The notes under the pieces: model-generated
Told to the model about the DNA's origin: nothing
Seen by the model: the letters and a program-made list of their open reading frames with translations, nothing else
Database searches by the model: none
Translations under genes and position numbers: made by a program
Shown here: piece after piece, positions 8,250 to 15,718 of the stretch
Numbering within the stretch: the stretch's first letter is position 1
Layout of the letters: each line of letters opens with the position of its first letter
Source: Lachnospiraceae bacterium
GTDB taxonomy: Bacteria; Bacillota; Clostridia; Lachnospirales; Lachnospiraceae
NCBI GenBank assembly: GCA_021199405.1
Contig: JAJQID010000009.1
Span: forward strand, 1 to 25,463
Reading direction: 5' to 3'
DNA length: 25,463 bases

Positions 8250-8522
8250 ATGAACATCACAGATGTACGGGTGAGGTTGATCGCGGGCGAGGGCAAAATG
8301 AAGGCCGTCGTTTCCATTACGATTGACGGAGTATTCGTAGTACATGGTATTAAGGTGATCGACGGTGATAAGGGGTTATTCATCGCCATGCCCAGTAAGA
8401 AAGGTACTGACGGGGAGAATCGGGACATAGCGCATCCGATTAATTTAGAGACGCGTAAGGCATTGCAGGAGCTGATACTGGAGGCCTATGAGAGGGAACG
8501 CATGCTGAACGAGGAGACCTGA
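8250..8522 (+). CDS. spoVG: SpoVG family regulator
   Basis: A 90-aa protein with the family's characteristic start (MNITDVRVRL) and core motifs (MKAVVSITIDG, HGIKVIDG, IAMPSKK, DIAHPIN). SpoVG proteins are small nucleic-acid-binding regulators that influence septation and sporulation in Bacillus and virulence traits in other Firmicutes. Its length is typical. It lies 27 nt after glgD with AGAGAGG upstream, and a strong terminator follows, so it appears to be the last gene of the glgC-glgD-spoVG transcript. Linkage to glycogen genes may reflect shared control during sporulation or stationary phase, but this is inference. Confidence 0.92.
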   Translation: MNITDVRVRLIAGEGKMKAVVSITIDGVFVVHGIKVIDGDKGLFIAMPSKKGTDGENRDIAHPINLETRKALQELILEAYERERMLNEET

Positions 8523-8545
8523 GCAGCATTTAGAGAAGGTAAACG

Positions 8546-8581
8546 AAGAGGGATGTCATTTACTTGACATCCCTCTTTTTT
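8546..8581 (+). terminator. Terminator after spoVG
   Basis: A perfect 12-bp stem AGAGGGATGTCA (8547-8558) / TGACATCCCTCT (8565-8576), loop TTTACT, then a T-run. The downstream arm also contains most of the TTGACA -35 of the next promoter. Confidence 0.92.
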
Positions 8582-8592
8582 GCCTGTAGAAT
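8564..8592 (+). promoter_or_regulatory. Promoter embedded in the spoVG terminator, reading toward pth-mfd
   Basis: A perfect TTGACA (8564-8569), 17-bp spacer, TAGAAT (8587-8592). The -35 overlaps the terminator's descending arm and the T-run lies in the spacer. The start point would be near 8599, giving a leader of about 290 nt before pth, or a separate small RNA. The hexamers and spacing are identical to those of the acpP promoter at 13616-13644. Confidence 0.7.
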
Positions 8593-8617
8593 AGGGGATA
8601 TTTGTGGAGTGGGCGGG

Positions 8618-8687
8618 GGATTGCGGCAAGGGGTCGCGAGAAAATGAATAAACTGCTTCGTTTTCCCGCTGTGACTTGCAGCAATCC
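8618..8687 (+). other. Long imperfect stem-loop in the pth leader
   Basis: Outer arms GGATTGC (8618-8624) and GCAATCC (8681-8687) pair perfectly. Inner segments continue the stem with bulges: GCAA/TTGC, GTC/GAC, GCG/CGC and GAAAA/TTTTC. The 70-nt structure lies just downstream of the promoter at 8564-8592. No known riboswitch or ncRNA class was recognised. The rest of 8582-8887 has no gene. Confidence 0.5.
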
Positions 8688-8771
8688 TTGATACGAAGAT
8701 TTAGAACGTGAAAATGGGGGAAAAGTTTGTGTGTTTTTAGTGGGATAGCGAAAGGGATTGTCGGGAAAGCA

Positions 8772-8846
8772 GGAGCCATCATGAAAAAAAGATAAGGCGA
8801 TTTTAGCTAGAATAGCATGAGCCGTTCTTTTTTTCATGATGGCTCC
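8772..8846. repeat. 75-bp near-perfect inverted repeat upstream of pth
   Basis: Two 21-bp perfectly complementary arms (8772-8792, beginning GGAGCCATCATG and ending in an A7 run plus GA; and 8826-8846) flank a 33-bp centre. The centre also folds (GGC/GCC, then GCTA GAA TAGC). This could be a MITE-like palindrome, an RNase III-type hairpin, or the end of a small RNA, since a short hairpin in the centre is followed by TTCTTTTTTT. Flanking sequences are similar (GGAAAGCA left, GGAAACAGCA right) but not an exact duplication. Confidence 0.75.
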
Positions 8847-8887
8847 GGAAACAGCAGGTAATCATTTCGCGGGAGGGGAGGTCTTTT

Positions 8888-9457
8888 ATGTATGTGATTT
8901 GCGGTCTGGGAAACCCGGGAAAAGAGTATGAGCACACCAGGCATAACACCGGCTTCGATACGGTTGACATGCTGGCGGAGAAATATGATATTTCCATAAA
9001 GGAATTAAAGCATAAAGGCATAATCGGCAAGGGAATCATAAACGGGCAGAAGGTGATTTTAGTGAAGCCGCTGACATTTATGAACTCCAGCGGCGACTGC
9101 ATGAGAGCGGTGACGGACTTTTATAAGGTGGATGTGGAGAGGGAGCTGATTGTCATTTATGATGATATTGCTCTGCCGCCGGGACGGATCCGGGTGCGTC
9201 CGAAGGGCAGCGCCGGCGGACACAATGGAGTGAAGAGCATCATCGCCCGGCTGGGAGGGGAAAGCTTTCCCAGAGTGCGGGTGGGCGTGGGCGGCGTACC
9301 TGCGGGGCGTGACCAGATCGGTCATGTGCTGGGACGGTTTTCCGCGGAGGACAGAGTGTTAGCCCAAAAGGGCATGGAGAAGGCTGTGAAGGCAGTGGAA
9401 ATTATCATGAAGCAGGGCGTGGATGAGGCCATGAACTGCTGTAACGGGGCGGAGTAA
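8888..9457 (+). CDS. pth: Peptidyl-tRNA hydrolase
   Basis: The 189-aa enzyme releases peptides from prematurely dropped peptidyl-tRNA, recycling tRNA in the cytosol. It has the family landmarks: GLGNPG with Asn9, the catalytic His19 in the HTRHNTGF segment, KPLTFMNSSG, YDDIALPPG with the catalytic Asp, and GSAGGHNGVKSI. Length is typical. The ATG has a strong GGGAGG site. mfd follows after 35 nt, the spoVG-pth-mfd order often seen in Firmicutes, so pth and mfd are probably co-transcribed from the promoter at 8564-8592. Confidence 0.96.
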   Translation: MYVICGLGNPGKEYEHTRHNTGFDTVDMLAEKYDISIKELKHKGIIGKGIINGQKVILVKPLTFMNSSGDCMRAVTDFYKVDVERELIVIYDDIALPPGRIRVRPKGSAGGHNGVKSIIARLGGESFPRVRVGVGGVPAGRDQIGHVLGRFSAEDRVLAQKGMEKAVKAVEIIMKQGVDEAMNCCNGAE

Positions 9458-9492
9458 TTTTACTGTTCACAGCCGCTTTCTGGGGGGACAAA

Positions 9493-12400
9493 ATGCGGGC
9501 GTTATTTTCACCATTACATGAATTGCCACAATTTGATAAGTTACAGGAAGCTCTGACCAAAAGACCGGGGATTGTGTCCTTAAGCGGCTGTATTGACGCA
9601 CAGAAATGGCATATGGCCTACGCTCTCTGCGGGGAGGCCAGGGTAAAGGTCGTTGTGACCTATAGTGAGTTGGAGGCCAGAAAAGCCTGTGAGCAGGTGC
9701 GCTTTTACGACCGGAACGCCTGCCTGTATCCTGCCCGGGATCTGATTTTTTATCAGGCGGACGTTCACTCCAATGAACAGACCGGAGAGCGCATCCGGGT
9801 TCTGAAGCGGCTGTTATTGAAGCAGGCTGTGACCATCGTTACTACCTTTGACGCTTTGATGACGCCTCAGATTCCGCTGAAGATCTATGAGGAGAGCATT
9901 ATAGAAATAAAAAGGCAGCAGATCCTGGACATGGCGCAGCTGTCGAAGCGGCTGGTGAGCCTTGGATACGAGAAATGCGCCCAGGCACAGCAGCCCGGGC
10001 AGTTTGCCGTGCGGGGAGACCTGATTGATATTTTTGATCTGACTGGGGAGAATCCGGTGCGAATCGAGCTTTGGGGAGATGAGGTGGAGTCCCTCAGAAG
10101 CTATGACGCCGAGACTCAGCGTTCCATGGAGGAGCTGAGGAGCGTCCGGATTTTTCCGGCGTCGGAGATGATTTTAAGTGAGGAGCGTCTGAGGGCGGGT
10201 ATGGAGCGGATTCAAAAAGAATCTGCCGCTCAGGAGGACCTTTTCCGCAAGAGCTTTCATACCGAGGAGGCCCATCGGCTTCACACACAGACAAAGGAGC
10301 TGGAGGAGGCTCTTTTTTCCTGGTATTCTGTGGTCAATCTGGACAGTTATCTGCATTATTTTTATGAAAATACGGAAAGTCTTCTGGATTATATAGAAAA
10401 TGACAGAAGTGTCGTTATTCTGGAGGAGCCCGCCAGAATCGAGGAGCATGCCTGGGCAGTGGAGCTGGAATTTCAGGAGAGTATGTCTGCCCGTCTGGAA
10501 AAGGGTTACCTTTTGCCGGGACAGACGCAGCTGATTCGTCCGGCCGGGGAGGCGGCGGCTTCCCTTGCCGGGCGTCATGTGCTGGCTTTATCCATGCTGC
10601 CGTCTTTCAGCGGGCTTTTTGCGCCGACGGAGCAGTATGAAATTTCCTGCAAACCGGTTTCTTCCTATAATAAAAGCTTTGAAACTCTGATCCGGGATCT
10701 GACAAGATACAGGAAGAATCGCAGCCGGGTGGTGCTTTTATCCCCTTCCCGCACCAGGGCAAGGCGGCTGGCGGAGAATATCAGAGAATATGAGCTGCCG
10801 GCGGTTTTTACTGATGATCCGTACCGGGAGCCGGTGCCTGGCGAGGTGCTCTGTATGCAGGGCAGCGTGGCTCATGGCTTTGAGTACCCATCCATCGGTT
10901 TTGTGGTGATCGCCGCCACGGATATTTTCGGGGCGGAAAAGATTTCCAAAAAGAAGAAAAAGTCCGCCTCCAATCCAATCAGGGATTTTGCCGAGCTCCA
11001 CGTGGGAGATTATGTGGTTCATGAAATGTACGGCCTGGCCCGCTATGAGGGCATTGAGAAGGTGGAGGTGGACCATGTGGTCCGGGACTATCTGAAGCTG
11101 GCCTATCGGGATGGGGGCCATATTTATCTGCCGGCTACGGGACTGTACTTATTACAGAAATACAGCTCCGCGGACGGGAAGGAGCCGAAGCTGACAAAGC
11201 TTGGGACGAAGGAGTGGAGTCGTACCCGCCAGAAGGTGAAGCAGGCAGTGGAGACCGTGGCTCATGATCTGGTAGACCTGTATGCCCACAGACAGCGGAT
11301 GAATGGCTATGTCTATGGACCGGATACGGTGTGGCAGAAGGAGTTTGAGGAATTATTTCCCTACGAGGAGACCGAGGATCAGATGATGGCCATTGAGGCT
11401 GTCAAGAAGGACATGGAGAGTCCAAAGATTATGGATCGGCTGATCTGCGGAGATGTGGGCTACGGTAAGACGGAGATCGCCATCCGGGCGGCCTTTAAGG
11501 CGGTGCAGGAGGGCAAGCAGGTGGTCTATCTGGTGCCCACCACCATCCTGGCCGAGCAGCATTATCAGACCTTTTCCCAGCGGATGAAGGACTATCCGGT
11601 GACTGTGGAGCTTTTGTGCCGTTTTCGTACGTCCACAGAACAGAAGCAGACTGTGGAAAATCTGCGGAAGGGAATGACGGATATTGTCATCGGCACCCAC
11701 AGAGTGCTTTCCAAAGATGTGGAATTTAAGGATCTGGGACTTTTGATCATCGATGAGGAGCAGCGCTTCGGGGTGGCAGCCAAGGAAAAGATCAAGAAGT
11801 TAAAGGAGAGCGTGGATGTGCTGACTCTGACTGCCACGCCTATCCCCCGTACTCTGCATATGAGCCTGATCGGCGTCAGGGATATGAGCCTTCTGGAGGA
11901 GGCGCCTCAGGATCGGCTGCCCATTCAGACATATGTTATGGAATACAATGAGGAGATGGTCAGGGAGGCCATTGTCCGTGAGCTTGCCCGGGGCGGACAG
12001 GCTTTTTATGTGTACAACCGGGTCAATGATATTGATATGGTGGCTGCCAGGGTGACGTCCCTGGTGCCGGAGGCCAGAGTGGCTTTTGCCCACGGGCAGA
12101 TGGCGGAGCATGAGCTGGAACGGATCATGTATGAGTTTGTGTCCGGCAGCATCGATGTGCTGGTTTCTACCACCATTATTGAGACCGGCATGGATATTTC
12201 CAACGCCAATACCATGATTATTCATGACGCGGACAACCTGGGGCTGGCTCAGCTTTATCAGCTGCGGGGAAGGGTGGGGCGTTCCAACCGGGTTGCCTAC
12301 GCCTTTATGATGTATCACCGGGGGAAGCTTTTGAGGGAGACGGCGGAGAAGCGTCTGCAGGCCATTCGGGAATTTACGGATCTGGGCAGCGGCTTTAAGA

Positions 12401-13026
12401 TAGCCATGCGGGATCTGGAAATCCGCGGCGCAGGCAATATTCTGGGCCGTTCCCAGAGCGGGCATCTGGAGGCGGTGGGATATGATCTTTACTGTAAAAT
12501 GCTGAACGAGGCAGTGGCCGCGGCGAAGGGCGAGCCTGTGAGAGAGGAGCCAAATACCACGGTGGAGCTTTCCGCGGACGCCTTTATTCCGGAGGAATAT
12601 ATTGTCAATGAAGGACAGAAGCTGGATATTTACAAGAGGATTGCCGGGGTGGAGACTGCTGACGAGAAGGAGGATATGCTTGCGGAGCTGAAGGACCGCT
12701 TCGGTACGGTGCCGGAGCCGGTAGAGCACCTGCTGCGCATCAATATCCTGCGGGTGCGGGGGCAGAGAATGCGTATGACGGAGATCAAAAATACAGGAAA
12801 CCGGCTGCAGTTTGTACTTAAGCCTGACGCGAAGGTGGACCCGGACAAAATTCCGGGCTTCATCCGGTCTCTTCGCGGCTCCATGACCTTTACGCCCATG
12901 GGAACGCCCACGTTTACGTACCGGTCCCAGCTGACCGGGGTGGTGGAGAAGGACGCGCGGATTCTGCTGGAGGATGCGGAGATGATTCTGGACAAAATGG
13001 AGAAGGAGATTTATACTGAAGAGTAA
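9493..13026 (+). CDS. mfd: Transcription-repair coupling factor
   Basis: A full-length 1177-aa Mfd, the ATP-dependent translocase that pushes stalled RNA polymerase off DNA and recruits UvrA. In order: the UvrB-like N-terminal region (about 1-350); the RNA-polymerase-interacting, CarD-like domain (about 499-560, HVGDYVVHEMYGLARYEGI); the RecG-like helicase core with Walker A GDVGYGKTE (about 652-660), DEEQ box IIDEEQRFG (about 751-760), TATPIPRT (about 778-785) and the RGAGNILG translocation motif; and the C-terminal TRCF domain (about 1020-1150). The ATG follows a GGGGGG Shine-Dalgarno. No frameshift or missing motif was seen. A metal-regulator gene starts 45 nt downstream and may be in the same transcript. 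Confidence 0.97.
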   Translation: MRALFSPLHELPQFDKLQEALTKRPGIVSLSGCIDAQKWHMAYALCGEARVKVVVTYSELEARKACEQVRFYDRNACLYPARDLIFYQADVHSNEQTGERIRVLKRLLLKQAVTIVTTFDALMTPQIPLKIYEESIIEIKRQQILDMAQLSKRLVSLGYEKCAQAQQPGQFAVRGDLIDIFDLTGENPVRIELWGDEVESLRSYDAETQRSMEELRSVRIFPASEMILSEERLRAGMERIQKESAAQEDLFRKSFHTEEAHRLHTQTKELEEALFSWYSVVNLDSYLHYFYENTESLLDYIENDRSVVILEEPARIEEHAWAVELEFQESMSARLEKGYLLPGQTQLIRPAGEAAASLAGRHVLALSMLPSFSGLFAPTEQYEISCKPVSSYNKSFETLIRDLTRYRKNRSRVVLLSPSRTRARRLAENIREYELPAVFTDDPYREPVPGEVLCMQGSVAHGFEYPSIGFVVIAATDIFGAEKISKKKKKSASNPIRDFAELHVGDYVVHEMYGLARYEGIEKVEVDHVVRDYLKLAYRDGGHIYLPATGLYLLQKYSSADGKEPKLTKLGTKEWSRTRQKVKQAVETVAHDLVDLYAHRQRMNGYVYGPDTVWQKEFEELFPYEETEDQMMAIEAVKKDMESPKIMDRLICGDVGYGKTEIAIRAAFKAVQEGKQVVYLVPTTILAEQHYQTFSQRMKDYPVTVELLCRFRTSTEQKQTVENLRKGMTDIVIGTHRVLSKDVEFKDLGLLIIDEEQRFGVAAKEKIKKLKESVDVLTLTATPIPRTLHMSLIGVRDMSLLEEAPQDRLPIQTYVMEYNEEMVREAIVRELARGGQAFYVYNRVNDIDMVAARVTSLVPEARVAFAHGQMAEHELERIMYEFVSGSIDVLVSTTIIETGMDISNANTMIIHDADNLGLAQLYQLRGRVGRSNRVAYAFMMYHRGKLLRETAEKRLQAIREFTDLGSGFKIAMRDLEIRGAGNILGRSQSGHLEAVGYDLYCKMLNEAVAAAKGEPVREEPNTTVELSADAFIPEEYIVNEGQKLDIYKRIAGVETADEKEDMLAELKDRFGTVPEPVEHLLRINILRVRGQRMRMTEIKNTGNRLQFVLKPDAKVDPDKIPGFIRSLRGSMTFTPMGTPTFTYRSQLTGVVEKDARILLEDAEMILDKMEKEIYTEE

Positions 13027-13071
13027 GAAATCATGGGGCGGAATGTCTGAAAGGAAAAGGAGGTATCGGGG

Positions 13072-13452
13072 ATGCATGAATCGGGCGAGGATTATCTGGA
13101 GAGTGTACTGAGGATCAGCAGGAAAAAGGGAAATGTGCGGGCCATTGACATTGTCAGGGATCTGGGAGTGAGCAAGCCCAGCGTCAGCGTGGCGGTTCAC
13201 AATCTGGAGGACGGCGGCTATTTAAAGATCGACGGGTATCAGATTACGCTGACCGACGCGGGCCGGGAGATCGCGGAGAGGATGATCGAGCGGCATGAGC
13301 TGTTTCACAGGTTTCTGGTCAGCCTCGGGGTGGATGACGCGGTGGCGGAGGCGGATGCCTGCAAGATCGAGCATACGTTGAGCGTGGAGAGCTTTCAGGC
13401 CATGAAGGAGTTTATCACGAAGCATATGGAGGAGGAGCAGTCGAAGGCATAG
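13072..13452 (+). CDS. DtxR/MntR-family metal-dependent transcriptional repressor
   Basis: A 126-aa regulator with an N-terminal winged helix (AIDIVRDLGVSKPSVSVAVHNLEDGGYL) and a helical dimerisation/metal-binding half; the SH3-like third domain of DtxR is absent, as in MntR. Putative metal ligands align as D7, E10, H75, C97, E100 and H101. The Cys at position 97 matches DtxR Cys102 rather than MntR Glu99, so metal preference (Fe versus Mn) is uncertain. The ATG has a GGAGGT site. It stops with TAG and is followed by a strong terminator, so it ends the upstream unit, possibly pth-mfd-repressor. No metal transporter is in the window. Confidence 0.88.
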   Translation: MHESGEDYLESVLRISRKKGNVRAIDIVRDLGVSKPSVSVAVHNLEDGGYLKIDGYQITLTDAGREIAERMIERHELFHRFLVSLGVDDAVAEADACKIEHTLSVESFQAMKEFITKHMEEEQSKA

Positions 13453-13545
13453 GAGAGTGCTGACGGACGTATGGACCTGACAGCTCCTTATCATTTGGAG
13501 AGAACTGTCGGGAACATGGAAAAAAGTGACAGCGGGAGAACAAAA

Positions 13546-13589
13546 AACCGCGGATCATGCACGGGATTGTGCATATCCGCGGTTCTTTT
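13546..13589 (+). terminator. Terminator after the DtxR/MntR-type gene
   Basis: A long stem: AACCGCGGAT (13546-13555) pairs with ATCCGCGGTT (13575-13584), then ATGCAC/GTGCAT with one bulged C and loop GGGATT, followed by CTTTT. It separates the pth-mfd-repressor unit from the fab operon. Confidence 0.9.
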
Positions 13590-13615
13590 ACGTCCGGGAT
13601 TGTTTATTTTTTGTA

Positions 13616-13644
13616 TTGACAAAGCGGCGGGACTTTCGTAGAAT
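13616..13644 (+). promoter_or_regulatory. Promoter of the fatty-acid synthesis operon
   Basis: TTGACA (13616-13621), 17-bp spacer, TAGAAT (13639-13644): a strong sigma-A promoter. The start point would be near 13651, about 50 nt before acpP. Confidence 0.8.
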
Positions 13645-13652
13645 AACTTTGA

Positions 13653-13671
13653 AAATTTTATTTAAAAATTT
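13653..13671. promoter_or_regulatory. Candidate operator at the acpP transcription start
   Basis: Perfect 7-bp arms AAATTTT (13653-13659) and AAAATTT (13665-13671) with spacer ATTTA, right at the predicted start point. The position suits a repressor, and the MarR-family protein at the end of the operon is the obvious candidate. The match to the streptococcal FabT box is poor and the region is very A/T-rich, so this is tentative. Confidence 0.3.
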
Positions 13672-13701
13672 TTAACTAAATTTTTTTAAGGAGAAATCAT
13701 T

Positions 13702-13929
13702 ATGGAATTTGAAAAGGTAAAGAAGATCATCGTGGATACATTGGCCATTGAGGAGGAGAAGGTTACCATGGAGGCATCCTTAAAGGATGATCTGGGAATC
13801 GATTCTCTGGACAGTGTGGAGCTTTCCATGAATCTGGAGGATGAATTCAGCATCCAGATCGAGGAGGAGAAGCTGGCGGAGTTTGTGACCGTTGGCGATA
13901 TTGTAAATTATCTGGCTTCCCTTTCATAA
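13702..13929 (+). CDS. acpP: Acyl carrier protein
   Basis: A 75-aa acidic protein with the phosphopantetheine attachment motif GIDSLDSVEL, Ser35 being the modified residue. It carries the growing acyl chain through every step encoded downstream. Length and acidity are typical. The ATG has AAGGAG upstream, and the gene is first in the fab operon behind a consensus promoter, which fits the high level of ACP needed. Confidence 0.97.
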   Translation: MEFEKVKKIIVDTLAIEEEKVTMEASLKDDLGIDSLDSVELSMNLEDEFSIQIEEEKLAEFVTVGDIVNYLASLS

Positions 13930-13956
13930 AAGGGAAGGGCAGTTGTGAGGAGTAAC

Positions 13957-15642
13957 ATGCCTTCAATATTTACGAAAAGCCGCGCGCGGTCTTTGGCGAA
14001 TAAGGCAGTCAGGGAGCAGAATACCCTTGCGGAGAGGGTTGTCTGCCCGGATTGTCAAAGAGAGAGCGATAAGCGCCTGATTGTACAGGAACAGTATCTT
14101 TGCCCCTATTGCGGCCACCATTTTCCGGTGGGCGCTTATTTTCGTCTCAATTCCGTTCTGGACGATGGCTCCATGAAGGAGCTGGATGAGGACCTGAAGG
14201 CGTCGGATCCGTTGCAGTTCCCTGATTACCCAAAGAAGCTGGAGGCGGCGCGCATCAAATCCGGCCTGAATGAGGCCGTGGTGACGGCAGTGGGCGCCAT
14301 CGGCGGGCACAAATGTGTGGTGGGCGTCATGGACAGCCGTTTTATGATGGGAAGCATGGGCACTGTAGTAGGGGAAAAGATTACCCGGGCGGTGGAGTAC
14401 GCCGCTTCCCATCGGCTTCCTCTGATTTTATTCTGCGCCAGCGGCGGGGCCCGGATGCAGGAGGGAATTCTTTCCCTGATGCAGATGGCCAAGACCAGCG
14501 CCGCCATTTCCCGTTTTTCCGAAAAAGGACTTTTATATATTTCCGTACTGACTCACCCAACCACCGGCGGCGTGACCGCCAGCTTTGCTTCTCTGGGTGA
14601 TATTATTCTGGCGGAGCCGGGGGCGTTGATCGGCTTTGCCGGCCAGAGGGTGATTGAGGATACCATTCATCAGAAGCTTCCCGAAGGTTTTCAACGGGCG
14701 GAGTTCCAGGAGAGTCACGGCTTTGTGGATCAGGTGGTGCCGCGAAATCAGATGCGACGGACGCTGATCAGAATTCTGACTCTTCATCAGAAGGGGGTTG
14801 TCAGCGAACGTGAGGCAAAAAAGGAGCCGTCCGGCCGTGGCCGGGACACGCAGCTTGGCGGAGCGGAAAGGCTTCTCATTGCCAGACACTGGAAACGGCC
14901 GGGGGTCCAGGATTATATCGACGGACTGTTTACGGAGTTTTTTGAATGCAGGGGGGACAGGCAAAGCCGGGAGGATATGGCAATTCTCGGCGGCATTGCT
15001 CTGTATCACGGCGTTCCGGTGACAGTCATCGGCACCAGAAAGGGCAAAACCCTGGAAGAAAAAATGAAGTGCAATTTCGGGATGCCTGGTCCGGAGGGCT
15101 ATCGAAAAGCTCTGCGTCTGATGAAGCAGGCGGAGAAATTTCACCGTCCGGTGATTACCTTTATTGATACCACCGGCGCCTATCCGGGTATTGAGGCGGA
15201 GGAGAAAGGGCAGGGCGAGGCCATTGCCCGGAATCTGATGGAGATGAGCAGTCTGAAGGTGCCGGTGATTGCTGTGGTTACCGGGGAGGGCAACAGCGGC
15301 GGAGCTTTGGCTCTGGGTGTGGCGGACCGGGTGCTGATGCAGGAGAACGCGGTTTACGCCATTCTTTCTCCGGAGGGCTTTGCCTCCATTCTGTGGAAGG
15401 ATGCTTCCAGAAGCGGGGAGGCCTGCGATGCCATGAAGATGACGGCAAAGGACCTTCTGAGTCTGGGTGTCATTGATGGGATTGTGCCGGAGCCGGAGGG
15501 CGGCGCCCATGAGGATCCGCAGAAGGCGGTGGACATGCTGGAAGGAGCGCTGTATCCGCAGTTTTCGGCACTGATAAAGCTAAGCGGCAGCAGGCTTAAG
15601 GAGGGCAGGTACCGGAAATTCAGAGAGATGGGCCGACCGTGA
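13957..15642 (+). CDS. accDA: Fused acetyl-CoA carboxylase carboxyltransferase (AccD-AccA)
   Basis: One chain of about 561 aa joins the beta and alpha carboxyltransferase subunits, which transfer CO2 from carboxybiotin to acetyl-CoA to make malonyl-CoA. The first half is AccD: a four-Cys zinc ribbon (CPDC near residue 30, CPYC near 49), GGARMQEG and PTTGGVTASFASLGD. A linker (about 280-300) leads to AccA: FFECRGDRQSRED, TGAYPGIEAEEKGQGEAIA and GEGNSGGALALG. Neither half shows a stop or frameshift, so this is a true fusion. The ATG at 13957 has GGAG close upstream; an in-frame GTG at 13945 is an alternative start. The biotin carboxylase and biotin carrier genes (accC, accB) usually found in such operons are not in the window. 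Confidence 0.93.
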   Translation: MPSIFTKSRARSLANKAVREQNTLAERVVCPDCQRESDKRLIVQEQYLCPYCGHHFPVGAYFRLNSVLDDGSMKELDEDLKASDPLQFPDYPKKLEAARIKSGLNEAVVTAVGAIGGHKCVVGVMDSRFMMGSMGTVVGEKITRAVEYAASHRLPLILFCASGGARMQEGILSLMQMAKTSAAISRFSEKGLLYISVLTHPTTGGVTASFASLGDIILAEPGALIGFAGQRVIEDTIHQKLPEGFQRAEFQESHGFVDQVVPRNQMRRTLIRILTLHQKGVVSEREAKKEPSGRGRDTQLGGAERLLIARHWKRPGVQDYIDGLFTEFFECRGDRQSREDMAILGGIALYHGVPVTVIGTRKGKTLEEKMKCNFGMPGPEGYRKALRLMKQAEKFHRPVITFIDTTGAYPGIEAEEKGQGEAIARNLMEMSSLKVPVIAVVTGEGNSGGALALGVADRVLMQENAVYAILSPEGFASILWKDASRSGEACDAMKMTAKDLLSLGVIDGIVPEPEGGAHEDPQKAVDMLEGALYPQFSALIKLSGSRLKEGRYRKFREMGRP

Positions 15643-15718
15643 GGCAGTTGCCGGACTTTGCTGGGGTGCAACGGGTTGGTTTCATTCCGATGAGAAAGTA
15701 ATTTTAAGAGGAAAGTAA

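Noticed and set aside
8599..8846. 6S RNA between spoVG and pth
   Set aside because: The 5' and 3' ends are not complementary and no long rod with a central bubble can be drawn.
11800..13200. 466-aa open frame on the minus strand opposite mfd
   Set aside because: It lies antisense to a clearly real gene with complete Mfd motifs, is rich in His/Arg/Leu as antisense frames of GC-rich codons often are, and has no family character.
14533..15510. 325-aa open frame on the minus strand opposite accDA
   Set aside because: A shadow of the accDA coding sequence with no recognisable domain or ribosome-binding site.
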